From UBA9980 sp964436235 (GTDB lineage: Bacteria; Muiribacteriota; UBA9980): a DNA stretch of 12,198 bases. Positions 1-6,911 of the stretch are shown piece after piece (the stretch's first letter is position 1; every line of letters starts with the position of its first letter). The notes beneath the pieces are model-generated. The model was not told the DNA's origin and ran no database searches. It saw only the letters and a program-made list of their open reading frames with translations. The position numbers and the translations under genes were made by a program. Location: the NCBI GenBank assembly GCA_964436235.1, contig CAYTCW010000129.1, forward strand, positions 1-12,198. The letters run 5' to 3'.

Positions 1-656
1 GGTTTTGTGACTATAGTAAACACTTTAAACTCGTGTTCTTTCGGATTATCAGCCTCGATCCATTTAACCGTGATATTAACCTGGATCCTTGAAAGCATTT
101 TTTCGTATTCAGGCCGTTCTTTAGGGTTTGCGACCGGCGGCGGCGGGGCTGCGCTATCGAATACCATCGGGGGAAATTTTATTTTTTTAAAAGTTTTAAC
201 AGGATAATAAGCGACCGCGATATCCATTTTATGTTTAGGATAACCGGCTATAGTGCCGTAATCGAAAGATTTAGTATATTCGTTCCAGTTAGTGCCTTCC
301 ATGCCGGGACTGGCTTCGACGATCAACTGTTGCAAAGAAAAAAAGCCTGTAAATACTTTTTTAGGAAACGGCGGCACTTCGACGAAAGAAGAGCCGTTTT
401 TAAGCTGTTCGCACATCGAAAGCGCGAGCGTGGTAGCTTTTATTGCGCCAAGACTTTTAACGTTGGCTTTGGTTGAATACATCAAAATATTAACGAAAGG
501 CACGACGGCCATTACGAATATGGCAAAGGATATGATTATTTCGGTTAAAGAAAGCCCTTTATTACTGATAAAGCCGTTATCGGCCCGGCCAAAAAAAATA
601 CCATTAATTTTATAGCGGTATTTATTTACACTCTTAGTTAAGATACTTATTTTCAT
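1..656 (-). CDS. Type IV prepilin / pseudopilin, PilV/GspI-like (partial, 3' end beyond window)
   Basis: The reading frame opens at 656 and stays open for 218 codons to the window edge, so the C-terminus is missing. An AGAGGC ribosome binding site (663-668) lies 6 nt before the ATG. Residues 31-39 read SNKGLSLTE, a textbook class III leader: prepilin peptidase should cut after Gly34, giving Leu at +1 and the conserved Glu at +5 (Glu39). A hydrophobic helix follows (about residues 40-60), as in type IV pilins and type II secretion pseudopilins that assemble from the inner membrane. The leader of 34 residues is unusually long and no other in-frame ATG lies before Gly34. The globular part has a PPPP stretch near residues 171-174. 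Its position after a PilX-like gene points to a minor pilin of the PilV/GspI type. Whether the machine is a pilus or a type II secretion system cannot be told from here. The prepilin call is firm; the subtype is inferred. Confidence 0.85.
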   Translation of the reverse strand, partial: MKISILTKSVNKYRYKINGIFFGRADNGFISNKGLSLTEIIISFAIFVMAVVPFVNILMYSTKANVKSLGAIKATTLALSMCEQLKNGSSFVEVPPFPKKVFTGFFSLQQLIVEASPGMEGTNWNEYTKSFDYGTIAGYPKHKMDIAVAYYPVKTFKKIKFPPMVFDSAAPPPPVANPKERPEYEKMLSRIQVNITVKWIEADNPKEHEFKVFTIVTK

Positions 657-692
657 AAAAACGCCTCTTTTTATATAATTAGGCTTAACGGC

Positions 693-1301
693 TTAATTAG
701 CGCCGTCGAGTTTGGATTGCAATTCGGCCCGTACTTTTTTAATTTCATTTTTAGTCACGGCGTCGTTATCTAAACTTTCGCAGGTTTCAACATAGCGCAG
801 CAGCGCCTTTAAAAAAGTTTTTTCATTTCCGCCGATCATTCCTATCATAGCGAGTTTTTGATATATTTTCAGCTTCATTACCTGATTATCCGGTTCGGCT
901 TTTAACGCGGCGAGAAGCGCGTCGGCGGCCCGGTCGAATTTGCCGGAAACCATAAGTTTTTCGGCTAATATATACATTTGATTGGCTTTGCCTGAAGTGG
1001 CGCGCAGGTATTTATTGTTCATTTCAACGTATTGCTGAGCTTTTTTCTGTCCTTCATCAGCGGCTTTTCTCGCAGCGACGAATAATTGATCGTATTCGGA
1101 AGACGGATCGAACGATTGTATGTTATAAGCGCCTTTAGAAGAGTATTTGCGAACCTCTTCCATTTCTTCGCTTAATTTTAATTTTTTTGAATATTGCGCC
1201 GTTCTGTTAGTAGTGCTTTTCATAATGAACCTGACTCCGGGTATCACTATCGTAAAAACGAATATCACGACGCATAACGCAATTATAGCCTTACTTTTCA
1301 T
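693..1301 (-). CDS. Membrane-anchored TPR-containing protein of the minor-pilin operon
   Basis: This 202-residue protein has one N-terminal hydrophobic segment (about residues 5-25) with a short basic start, which suggests a signal anchor with the remainder in the periplasm. It lacks the Gly-[F/L]-x-x-x-E leader of a prepilin. Residues 106-139 form a good tetratricopeptide helix pair (pattern A-E-K-L, G-K-F-D-R-A, A-L-K-A-E-P-D-N), and the rest is predicted helical and charged. TPR proteins usually act as scaffolds for protein partners. The gene sits between two pilin-like genes in the same orientation, 36 nt before the prepilin gene, so a role in assembling the pilus or secretion apparatus is plausible but only inferred from context. 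An AGAAGGA ribosome binding site precedes the ATG at normal distance. I do not recognise a named family. Confidence 0.75.
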   Translation of the reverse strand: MKSKAIIALCVVIFVFTIVIPGVRFIMKSTTNRTAQYSKKLKLSEEMEEVRKYSSKGAYNIQSFDPSSEYDQLFVAARKAADEGQKKAQQYVEMNNKYLRATSGKANQMYILAEKLMVSGKFDRAADALLAALKAEPDNQVMKLKIYQKLAMIGMIGGNEKTFLKALLRYVETCESLDNDAVTKNEIKKVRAELQSKLDGAN

Positions 1302-1419
1302 ATAATCCTTCTTAACCGTTAAAGATAAGCGAATTTAGTAACCATAATATCAGGACAGGTATCAAAAATACTGAATATATCTAAAACACCAAACTGAACT
1401 CACTAAATATAAAAACATT

Positions 1420-3804
1420 TTATTCTTTTTGTTGAATATAGTTGTCGGAACGGCTTACGTCATAATTGATGGTGCAGTATTTTTTATCAAAATTTTCATC
1501 GATTTTATCTATCCATTTTTGAAACGGTGTAATGATGGTTTTATCCGGGTAATAATTTTTTTTATCTTCATCTTCCCAGTTAACTTCCTGACAGGTTAAA
1601 TTTCCGAAAATTCCCAGAAAACTGTCATCGGTGCCCGCAATCAATTTAAATCCGGATTTTCGACTGTCCATATCCATTAGTAAACCGTTTTTGCCATACA
1701 TATACGCATCGATTCTGAAGTATGGTTTCTTAGAAAAATTACTTTGAATTGAGCTGAATAATCCGCTGTAATATTTTTGATCATATGGATGCGGAGAAAA
1801 TATGATTTTACCGGTTACGCCGAAATCACTTGCTGATTTATCTTTAGTTCCAAGGGCAATAAGTTGAAGACAGTTATTAGCTCCCCTCAAAATATCGTAT
1901 TTCCGTTCAGCCCCCGGATCGAATACACCGTCGTCAGGATGCCTGAGTATCTGGCCGCCTATTATTATGTTTCCGGTTGCAACGATAGCGCCGCGGCCTT
2001 TATAGTAGCCTTCTATCAGTACATCGCCGTCTATAAAGTAAACGCCGTCAACGTTAATTGCATAACTCGAAGTCTGGGTAGCCGCCGTAAAAATATTTTT
2101 ATCGGTCGAAAAATTATACCATGGCATTTCTTTAGCGCACTGATCGGCCGAGTCGGCCCAGCCCCAGAAAGGCCGCCAGACTACTTTTTTATACTCTTTT
2201 TCAGTGTTAGTGAAAAGCGCTTCACCGACAAATTTTCTGTTTTCAAAGAATTTTTCGTTGGTAGTCGCGTCATATACACGGGGTATTTTTTCGCCCTTGA
2301 TCGAGCTTGATTTAGTGAAATCGACATTCTGGGCTATTATGTTGTGACGCGCGGCCATTCTTTTATATGTGTTTTCATCGTATAAATAAGCGAGCTGACC
2401 GTTATTGCCTATTATGTCTCCGGGAATAACGTTAGAAGTGCTTGTTGAAAAATCGAAAGGTTCATCGGTTTTTTCGACTCCGCTGAAACTTGAAAACCAG
2501 CCCTGTTTCATAACTCCGTATCGTCTTTTAACGTCGCCGAATATCAAGTTATGTTTGGTCGTGCCGCTATCGGAGTGTCCGAACAAACTGCTTATACCGC
2601 TTTTTATAAAGTTGAACGCCTGCGCCGACCAGCCAATAGGAGGAAAATGCCCGGTCAAATCGATGTTTCCGCGGCTGCCGCCGTGAGATGCGATAAGGCC
2701 GCCAAGGGCCTCTTTTATAGCGGCGCCCCAGCCGGTCGGAAAATCTACTTCGCATAGACGCCAGTTGTCTTTGTTAATGGCTTCGTATATCGAACCGAGA
2801 ACGGTTTCGGTAGTGGCGTTAGCGCCGAGAGGTATGTGAGCGATTCCGGTATGCTGTACGTATTTGTACATGGGCGAATCGGTATGCTCGTAAAGTTTAT
2901 CATCAACTTCCATCGAGCGTAATTTTATTAACATGCTCAATTGACTGAATGAATCCATCATACTTTTAAGAAGCGGGTTCATTGCGCCGGCTATGCCGGA
3001 AAAATCACTTCTTGTTTCATTCAATTCGACCACGAGTTTACGCCCGAATATCTTGGCTGGTTTATTATCGTAGGGCGGGTCCCATTCAGCCGAGTTATTG
3101 ACTATAAAATACTGTGGAACATACGATGACGACCAGGTCGTTCCTGTAATGCCGGAGGAACTTGCAAAACCATCGTTCAACCGTCTCGCCTTGATAACCT
3201 GTTCGTTATTTCCTTCATTAACCGCGTAGGCATACTTATACATAACCGATATATCGCGGTACAGCTCGACCTGCTTTTGAACGGTCACGACGCGTTTGGC
3301 GCCATGATATTCGCCCTGGCAGGCTATGCTCATCACGCCGAAGGCAAGATTATCGTCAACTTTTTTTTGAAGGTCGAATTTAACTTTTATATAATTTATT
3401 TTCGCGTCGGGTATAACCGCCTGAATGCTTGTTTCTATATTGGCCGATTTTAGATCGCCGGAAGCGGTCCATGCGTCGTTGGGATTATCTTTCGGTATGG
3501 CATAATCACTAAAATTAGCCATAGCGCCGAATTTTTTATTAATATCGAGCGAAGAATCGGCTGAAAGAGGCTGTATGTAATCGGAATATTTATGGTCTTT
3601 AATTACGTAAAGCGCGTGCTCGATACCCGTTTCGGCCACGAAGTGAGCGACGCTCGCGTCAAGGTAAGTGAAAGATGATGACGATTCCTGGCGCATAACC
3701 ATGATTATGGTATAGCCGAACAGGAATAAAACGGCGACCATGAATAAAACGTACGCAAGCGCGAAGCCTTTTATCGAATCAGGTCTTTTTATATTTGTAA
3801 GCAT
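1420..3804 (-). CDS. PilX/GspK-like minor pilin with bactofilin-like beta segment
   Basis: This 794-residue protein starts with an excellent ribosome binding site (AAAGAGGTGAG) at 3804. Residues 11-14 (IKGF) resemble a prepilin cleavage site, Gly13/Phe14, followed by a hydrophobic helix to about residue 37. Position +5 is not Glu, as is usual for GspK pseudopilins. After the helix, residues 49-65 carry the PilX_N signature in which an alanine and an A-E-x-G pair precede a short helix (FVAETGIEHAL). Residues about 585-619 contain repeated hydrophobic-Gly strands (VYFIDGDVLI, then GAIVATGNIIIGGQI), like the short beta-helix seen in many large PilX-like proteins and in bactofilins. The protein is far larger than classical PilX (about 170-200 residues) and may be a tip or adhesin-like subunit. 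It is the first gene of the operon with the TPR protein and the prepilin, with a gap of 118 nt to the next gene. The family call rests on the N-terminus; the long central region was not recognised. Confidence 0.75.
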   Translation of the reverse strand: MLTNIKRPDSIKGFALAYVLFMVAVLFLFGYTIIMVMRQESSSSFTYLDASVAHFVAETGIEHALYVIKDHKYSDYIQPLSADSSLDINKKFGAMANFSDYAIPKDNPNDAWTASGDLKSANIETSIQAVIPDAKINYIKVKFDLQKKVDDNLAFGVMSIACQGEYHGAKRVVTVQKQVELYRDISVMYKYAYAVNEGNNEQVIKARRLNDGFASSSGITGTTWSSSYVPQYFIVNNSAEWDPPYDNKPAKIFGRKLVVELNETRSDFSGIAGAMNPLLKSMMDSFSQLSMLIKLRSMEVDDKLYEHTDSPMYKYVQHTGIAHIPLGANATTETVLGSIYEAINKDNWRLCEVDFPTGWGAAIKEALGGLIASHGGSRGNIDLTGHFPPIGWSAQAFNFIKSGISSLFGHSDSGTTKHNLIFGDVKRRYGVMKQGWFSSFSGVEKTDEPFDFSTSTSNVIPGDIIGNNGQLAYLYDENTYKRMAARHNIIAQNVDFTKSSSIKGEKIPRVYDATTNEKFFENRKFVGEALFTNTEKEYKKVVWRPFWGWADSADQCAKEMPWYNFSTDKNIFTAATQTSSYAINVDGVYFIDGDVLIEGYYKGRGAIVATGNIIIGGQILRHPDDGVFDPGAERKYDILRGANNCLQLIALGTKDKSASDFGVTGKIIFSPHPYDQKYYSGLFSSIQSNFSKKPYFRIDAYMYGKNGLLMDMDSRKSGFKLIAGTDDSFLGIFGNLTCQEVNWEDEDKKNYYPDKTIITPFQKWIDKIDENFDKKYCTINYDVSRSDNYIQQKE

Positions 3805-3832
3805 AACTCACCTCTTTACATCTATTATAATA

Positions 3833-3861
3833 ATTTTAACAAATAGATAGAGATAAGTCAA
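3833..3861 (-). promoter_or_regulatory. Sigma-70 promoter of the minor-pilin operon
   Basis: On the minus strand, TTGACT (3856-3861) and TAAAAT (3833-3838) are separated by exactly 17 bp. The expected transcription start is near 3826, giving a leader of about 22 nt before the PilX-like start codon at 3804, which contains the strong ribosome binding site. It lies just downstream of the hairpin that ends the preceding minus-strand gene, so the pilin genes form their own unit. Assigned from sequence match only. Confidence 0.75.
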
Positions 3862-3871
3862 GGGCGGCGAT

Positions 3872-3911
3872 TTAAAAAGCGCGCCTTTTTATCGACAGGC
3901 GCGCTTTTTAA
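3872..3911 (-). terminator. Rho-independent terminator hairpin
   Basis: AAAAAGCGCGCC (3874-3885) and GGCGCGCTTTTT (3898-3909) are perfect reverse complements around a 12-nt loop, extended by two further A/T pairs to 3872-3911. The stem has a GC core flanked by A and T tracts, so it can work in either direction. On the minus strand it lies 45 nt after the stop codon of the barrel protein gene and ends in a run of T, as expected for intrinsic termination. It insulates the pilin promoter from upstream transcription. Confidence 0.85.
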
Positions 3912-3955
3912 TAATTCATTTTTTTTGAATATTACGAATTTTAAATATTAGGAAA

Positions 3956-5854
3956 TCAGAATTTCAACTGGGTTTCTATATTGATCGAATCGACGGCCCT
4001 GCCGTAATCGTTTAATACGTGTCTTAATTCGTAACACATACTCGACGAGTCGGATATATCGTATCTGGCTTTTAATCCGTAGATCGCGTCGCTGACTCTC
4101 GAATTCGAATAATACAGGTTTTTACGGTCGTAATTAGCCGATATCTTCAGTTTATTATATTCCATTCCCGTATAATCGATTCCAAGCGAAAGATGCGGTT
4201 TTAAGAAAGGCGAGTAATCTTTTTCGTAAGAAAGCCTGAATGTGTATGCGTCGGCGATTTTCGCCTTGAATTCGTTAAACCAGCCGGAATAGCGCTCGCC
4301 GTTATCGCGTAGTCTCACAAGAGAACGCCCTTTATAATGCCGTTCCATTTCATAAAGCGTATCGAAGTAGTTAGGTATGTAATCGGAGCTCATCACGCGG
4401 AATTCGGTTTTAAAAGTGAATTCTTTACTTTCGGCGATTACGCCGGTGTGCATACCCGAGCCGAAGTTTTTGATCTTAGCTATTTCTTCGTAAATTTTAA
4501 ATTTAGAGTTATATTTTGACGAAAGCGGTATGCCGATATGCAGAGAGCCTACCGTTATATTTTCATTTCTGAATCCCATATTTACTTTATTGTCTGAAAC
4601 CACCTGCGCGCCGACCTGAATATGATCATGCGGCATTATCTCGAAAGACGCCGCGTAAATTCCCGGCGAAGCTATATCGTCAACGAATAAATTGATATGA
4701 TCGTCATAACCGGAATCGTAAGTTACCACGCCGCCCACTTTTTTATCTAACAGCGGATAGCGCAGGCTGCCGCAGTAATTTCTGAAAATAGCCCCGGAAC
4801 CGAGAGTAAGATCGTCTATCATTTCGACGCGCGCCGAAACTTTGTCACCCGGTTTGCCGTAATAGACGTAGTAAATTTTTCTAATATAGTCGTCGAATGT
4901 GTCCCAGTCAGTTTTTCGTAAGTTATTGTTTTCGTCGAAATAAAAAGTAAGGTCATAGGCAAAGCTGATGTTATTATGTGAGAAACGCGGAATAGCGCCT
5001 ATTTTAGACCACATTTTGCGGGCGCCGGTATCCGGATTTTCCAACACGTTAGCGCCGAGGTTTAGATACAAACCGGGAAACCATTTCAGGCGCGATTCGC
5101 TGTTGCCTAGGTATTTTGAAAAGAACCAGGGTTTAGCGCTTGAAGCCTCTTCGCCGGCGGCTTTGTCGTCTGCTTTAGAGTCGGCCGGAGATGACTTCGT
5201 TCTGGAATTTTTGGAAAGGTATGTTCGGGGAGCAGGCTCGTAATAGCTCGAATCAGAAGTTCGTTTTGATTTTACGGACGCACCGCCGTTAAAATAGCTT
5301 TCGTCATCTTCCGAGCTGATCACGACATTAGAAGAAAGCGCCATATTTTTAAGGGATTTAGACGCAGACGCAGCGGAAGTTTTAATAGACGGGCTTTTAA
5401 CCGCCGTTTTTTTAGCGGCGCTTGTTTTAGCTGCTAATTCGGCGTATCTGGATTCGTAATAGTTATTTGAACTTAAAGCGATGGCTTTTAAGGGAGCGGC
5501 CGCCTTTCGGCTTTCAGCCGTTATGGTTTCTGCCTGCTGTGAGGCTATTGCGATCGATTCTTCGGCATATTCGTCAACAAATTCCGCCGCGCGGTTCGTT
5601 TTATTTTTAACCGTGGCGGCCGCGTCTGCTTTAGCCGATTTAACGGATGAATTAGTTTTTTTAGCGGCTTTTTTAACGGTCTCTTTGGCCGCTTTAACGG
5701 TTTTAGCGGTCTTAGCCGAATAGCCCTTCTTTTTCTTTCCAATAGCGGCGGCTTCGGCAGCGGAATATGCCGCTATCACCCCGCCTGTAAATATAACAGC
5801 TAAGGCTATTATTAAAAATCTTAAGATATTCTTATTAATATCGTGCTTTATCAT
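3956..5854 (-). CDS. Outer-membrane beta-barrel protein with Lys/Ala-rich (histone H1-like) N-terminal region
   Basis: From the start chosen here the protein has 632 residues. A Sec signal peptide covers about residues 1-34 (basic start, hydrophobic core FLIIALAVIF, cut near AEAAA). Residues about 36-180 are rich in Lys, Ala, Ser and Thr with KAAK/KTVKA repeats like the tail of histone H1. A short motif occurs twice (LKAIALSSN and LKNMALSSN). From about residue 245 the sequence changes to alternating aromatic and polar strands (for example IYYVYYGKPG, YTFRLSYEKDY) and ends in QLKF; a terminal Phe is the usual signal for insertion by the BAM complex. The barrel should sit in the outer membrane, with the basic region in the periplasm, perhaps binding peptidoglycan or other polyanions (inference). 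An alternative ATG at 5893 would add 13 residues, but its ribosome binding site is weaker. The gene is the last of the minus-strand run ended by the hairpin at 3872-3911. No named porin family was recognised. Confidence 0.8.
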   Translation of the reverse strand: MIKHDINKNILRFLIIALAVIFTGGVIAAYSAAEAAAIGKKKKGYSAKTAKTVKAAKETVKKAAKKTNSSVKSAKADAAATVKNKTNRAAEFVDEYAEESIAIASQQAETITAESRKAAAPLKAIALSSNNYYESRYAELAAKTSAAKKTAVKSPSIKTSAASASKSLKNMALSSNVVISSEDDESYFNGGASVKSKRTSDSSYYEPAPRTYLSKNSRTKSSPADSKADDKAAGEEASSAKPWFFSKYLGNSESRLKWFPGLYLNLGANVLENPDTGARKMWSKIGAIPRFSHNNISFAYDLTFYFDENNNLRKTDWDTFDDYIRKIYYVYYGKPGDKVSARVEMIDDLTLGSGAIFRNYCGSLRYPLLDKKVGGVVTYDSGYDDHINLFVDDIASPGIYAASFEIMPHDHIQVGAQVVSDNKVNMGFRNENITVGSLHIGIPLSSKYNSKFKIYEEIAKIKNFGSGMHTGVIAESKEFTFKTEFRVMSSDYIPNYFDTLYEMERHYKGRSLVRLRDNGERYSGWFNEFKAKIADAYTFRLSYEKDYSPFLKPHLSLGIDYTGMEYNKLKISANYDRKNLYYSNSRVSDAIYGLKARYDISDSSSMCYELRHVLNDYGRAVDSINIETQLKF

Positions 5855-5863
5855 TTTACAACG

Positions 5864-5867
5864 CTCC
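5864..5867 (-). promoter_or_regulatory. Ribosome binding site deciding the barrel-protein start
   Basis: On the minus strand GGAG lies 9 nt before the ATG at 5854. The longer option at 5893 has only a GGG about 11 nt upstream. The shorter form also gives a normal signal peptide (MIKHDINKN followed by the hydrophobic core), while the longer one would place a 22-residue, Cys- and Asp-containing stretch before the core. I therefore prefer 5854, without excluding 5893. Confidence 0.5.
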
Positions 5868-5970
5868 GTATCATAAAATTTATCGGGGCACATGGTTATT
5901 GAGCCCTTTTGTTGATAACGCTTCGTGCGTCTTAAACGATATCGGAATTAAAATGATAAAGTTTAGAAAT

Positions 5971-6837
5971 TTAGCGCAGAATATTCCACTTAGGCGTATT
6001 GTAGCGAGTTTCTTTCAACTCTTTGAATTTAACTTCTTCTTTTTTTGAAAGACCGCTTTTAACGAGCGATTTAGCGAATTTTTCGGCGAAGCCGCTTCCG
6101 AGAGCTTCGGCGAGTTTTGTAAAATCGATCAAATTGCCGGATGCCGAGGATATTTCATCTATCGAGCACACGGATTCTTTAAGTTTTTTAGCGTTATCTT
6201 CTATCATTTCATCGTCCATGTACTTAAGCGTTTCTGGGGGAGTCATGCAAAGATAATGCAGTTTGGGATCGAATTCGAAAAAGATCGTGCCGTGCTGTAA
6301 AAAACAGCTTGCAGTTTTATTCTGCGCGGAACCGCAAAATTTTTTATTATCGACTTTAATTTCTAAAAATGAAGGCGAATCAAAGCATATGGCGCTCGAT
6401 GGCTTTTCGGCGGCTTCGCCGCGGCTTCTGACCGACGGATGAAGTTCGCCGGTTATCGAAAGTTTGGATAGGCCGCACAAAATAGCGTCGGCAACGTATT
6501 TATAATTTTCGAGGACTGAATCGGTGTAAAATCCGGAACTTTTATGAACGATTACGGAGTAGGTAAGGTCTTTATAATGAAGAACGGCCCGGCCGCCGGT
6601 TATTCGCCGGATAATTTCAAAATTGTTCTTTTTGATAAAATCGTTATTCAGCGTCGAGTGCTTTTGAAAATAACCAAAAGTGACCGCGGCTGGTTTAAAA
6701 GAATAAAATCTAAGCGTGATAGGGAATTCTGGGGATTCTTCCGCTTCATATTCTTTGAAAATGGCGTCGTCTAAAGCCATCTGGTCGGCGCCGTCCGCGT
6801 ACATAAACTCCGGTGTGTCAATCAGCCTGATTTTCAT
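5971..6837 (-). CDS. lipM: Octanoyl-[carrier protein]:protein N-octanoyltransferase, LipM-like
   Basis: This protein belongs to the biotin/lipoate A/B ligase fold (BPL_LplA_LipB). Members of the LipM group transfer octanoate from acyl carrier protein to a lipoyl-domain protein, the first step of lipoate synthesis in the cytoplasm. Seen here: LRFYSFKPAAVTFGYFQ near residues 42-58, the RRITGGRAVLH motif (77-87) and a C-F-D-S-P-S-F segment with Cys151, matching the position of the catalytic Cys of LipM (about 150 in Bacillus subtilis). Lys166 and GSAQ (169-172) follow, then LQHGTIF (180-186). The length of 288 residues equals LipM and leaves no room for the C-terminal accessory domain of E. coli-type LplA ligase, and Cys151 also favours transferase over ligase. 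No lipoate-dependent enzyme gene is in view. The gene lies 74 nt after asnB and 116 nt before the barrel gene, probably in one transcript. Confidence 0.8.
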   Translation of the reverse strand: MKIRLIDTPEFMYADGADQMALDDAIFKEYEAEESPEFPITLRFYSFKPAAVTFGYFQKHSTLNNDFIKKNNFEIIRRITGGRAVLHYKDLTYSVIVHKSSGFYTDSVLENYKYVADAILCGLSKLSITGELHPSVRSRGEAAEKPSSAICFDSPSFLEIKVDNKKFCGSAQNKTASCFLQHGTIFFEFDPKLHYLCMTPPETLKYMDDEMIEDNAKKLKESVCSIDEISSASGNLIDFTKLAEALGSGFAEKFAKSLVKSGLSKKEEVKFKELKETRYNTPKWNILR

Positions 6838-6850
6838 TATAAAAAAATAT

Positions 6851-6855
6851 CCTCC
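6851..6855 (-). promoter_or_regulatory. Ribosome binding site of lipM with unusually long spacer
   Basis: GGAGG on the minus strand is a perfect Shine-Dalgarno core, but it lies 13 nt before the ATG at 6837, across a spacer containing a run of seven T. Typical spacing is 5-9 nt. No ATG, GTG or TTG occurs in frame closer to it; the only nearer in-frame codon of note is ATA at 6838-6840. The spacing may reduce translation, or the T run may vary in length between strains. Confidence 0.5.
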
Positions 6856-6911
6856 ATAATTTTTTTACTCCATTATTACTAATCGGTATAAATTTAAAAA
6901 TTATGAATTTT

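Noticed and set aside
1302..1419. Possible internal promoter or hairpin in the 118-bp gap of the pilin operon
   Set aside because: TTGATA-like sequence lacks a credible -10 box at the right distance, and the short TTAAC/GTTAA palindrome near 1312-1322 is too small to mean much.
2567..2757. Short frames on both strands inside the PilX-like gene
   Set aside because: They overlap the long, well-supported reading frame, lack ribosome binding sites and show no recognisable features.
5855..5970. Promoter or terminator between lipM and the barrel gene
   Set aside because: A small ACGC/GCGT hairpin and a TATGAT hexamer occur, but no matching -35 box or T-tailed stem was found.
6837..6857. Six-codon frame (MEDIFL) whose stop overlaps the lipM start
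   Set aside because: It starts at the bases that form the lipM Shine-Dalgarno sequence and is too short to support.
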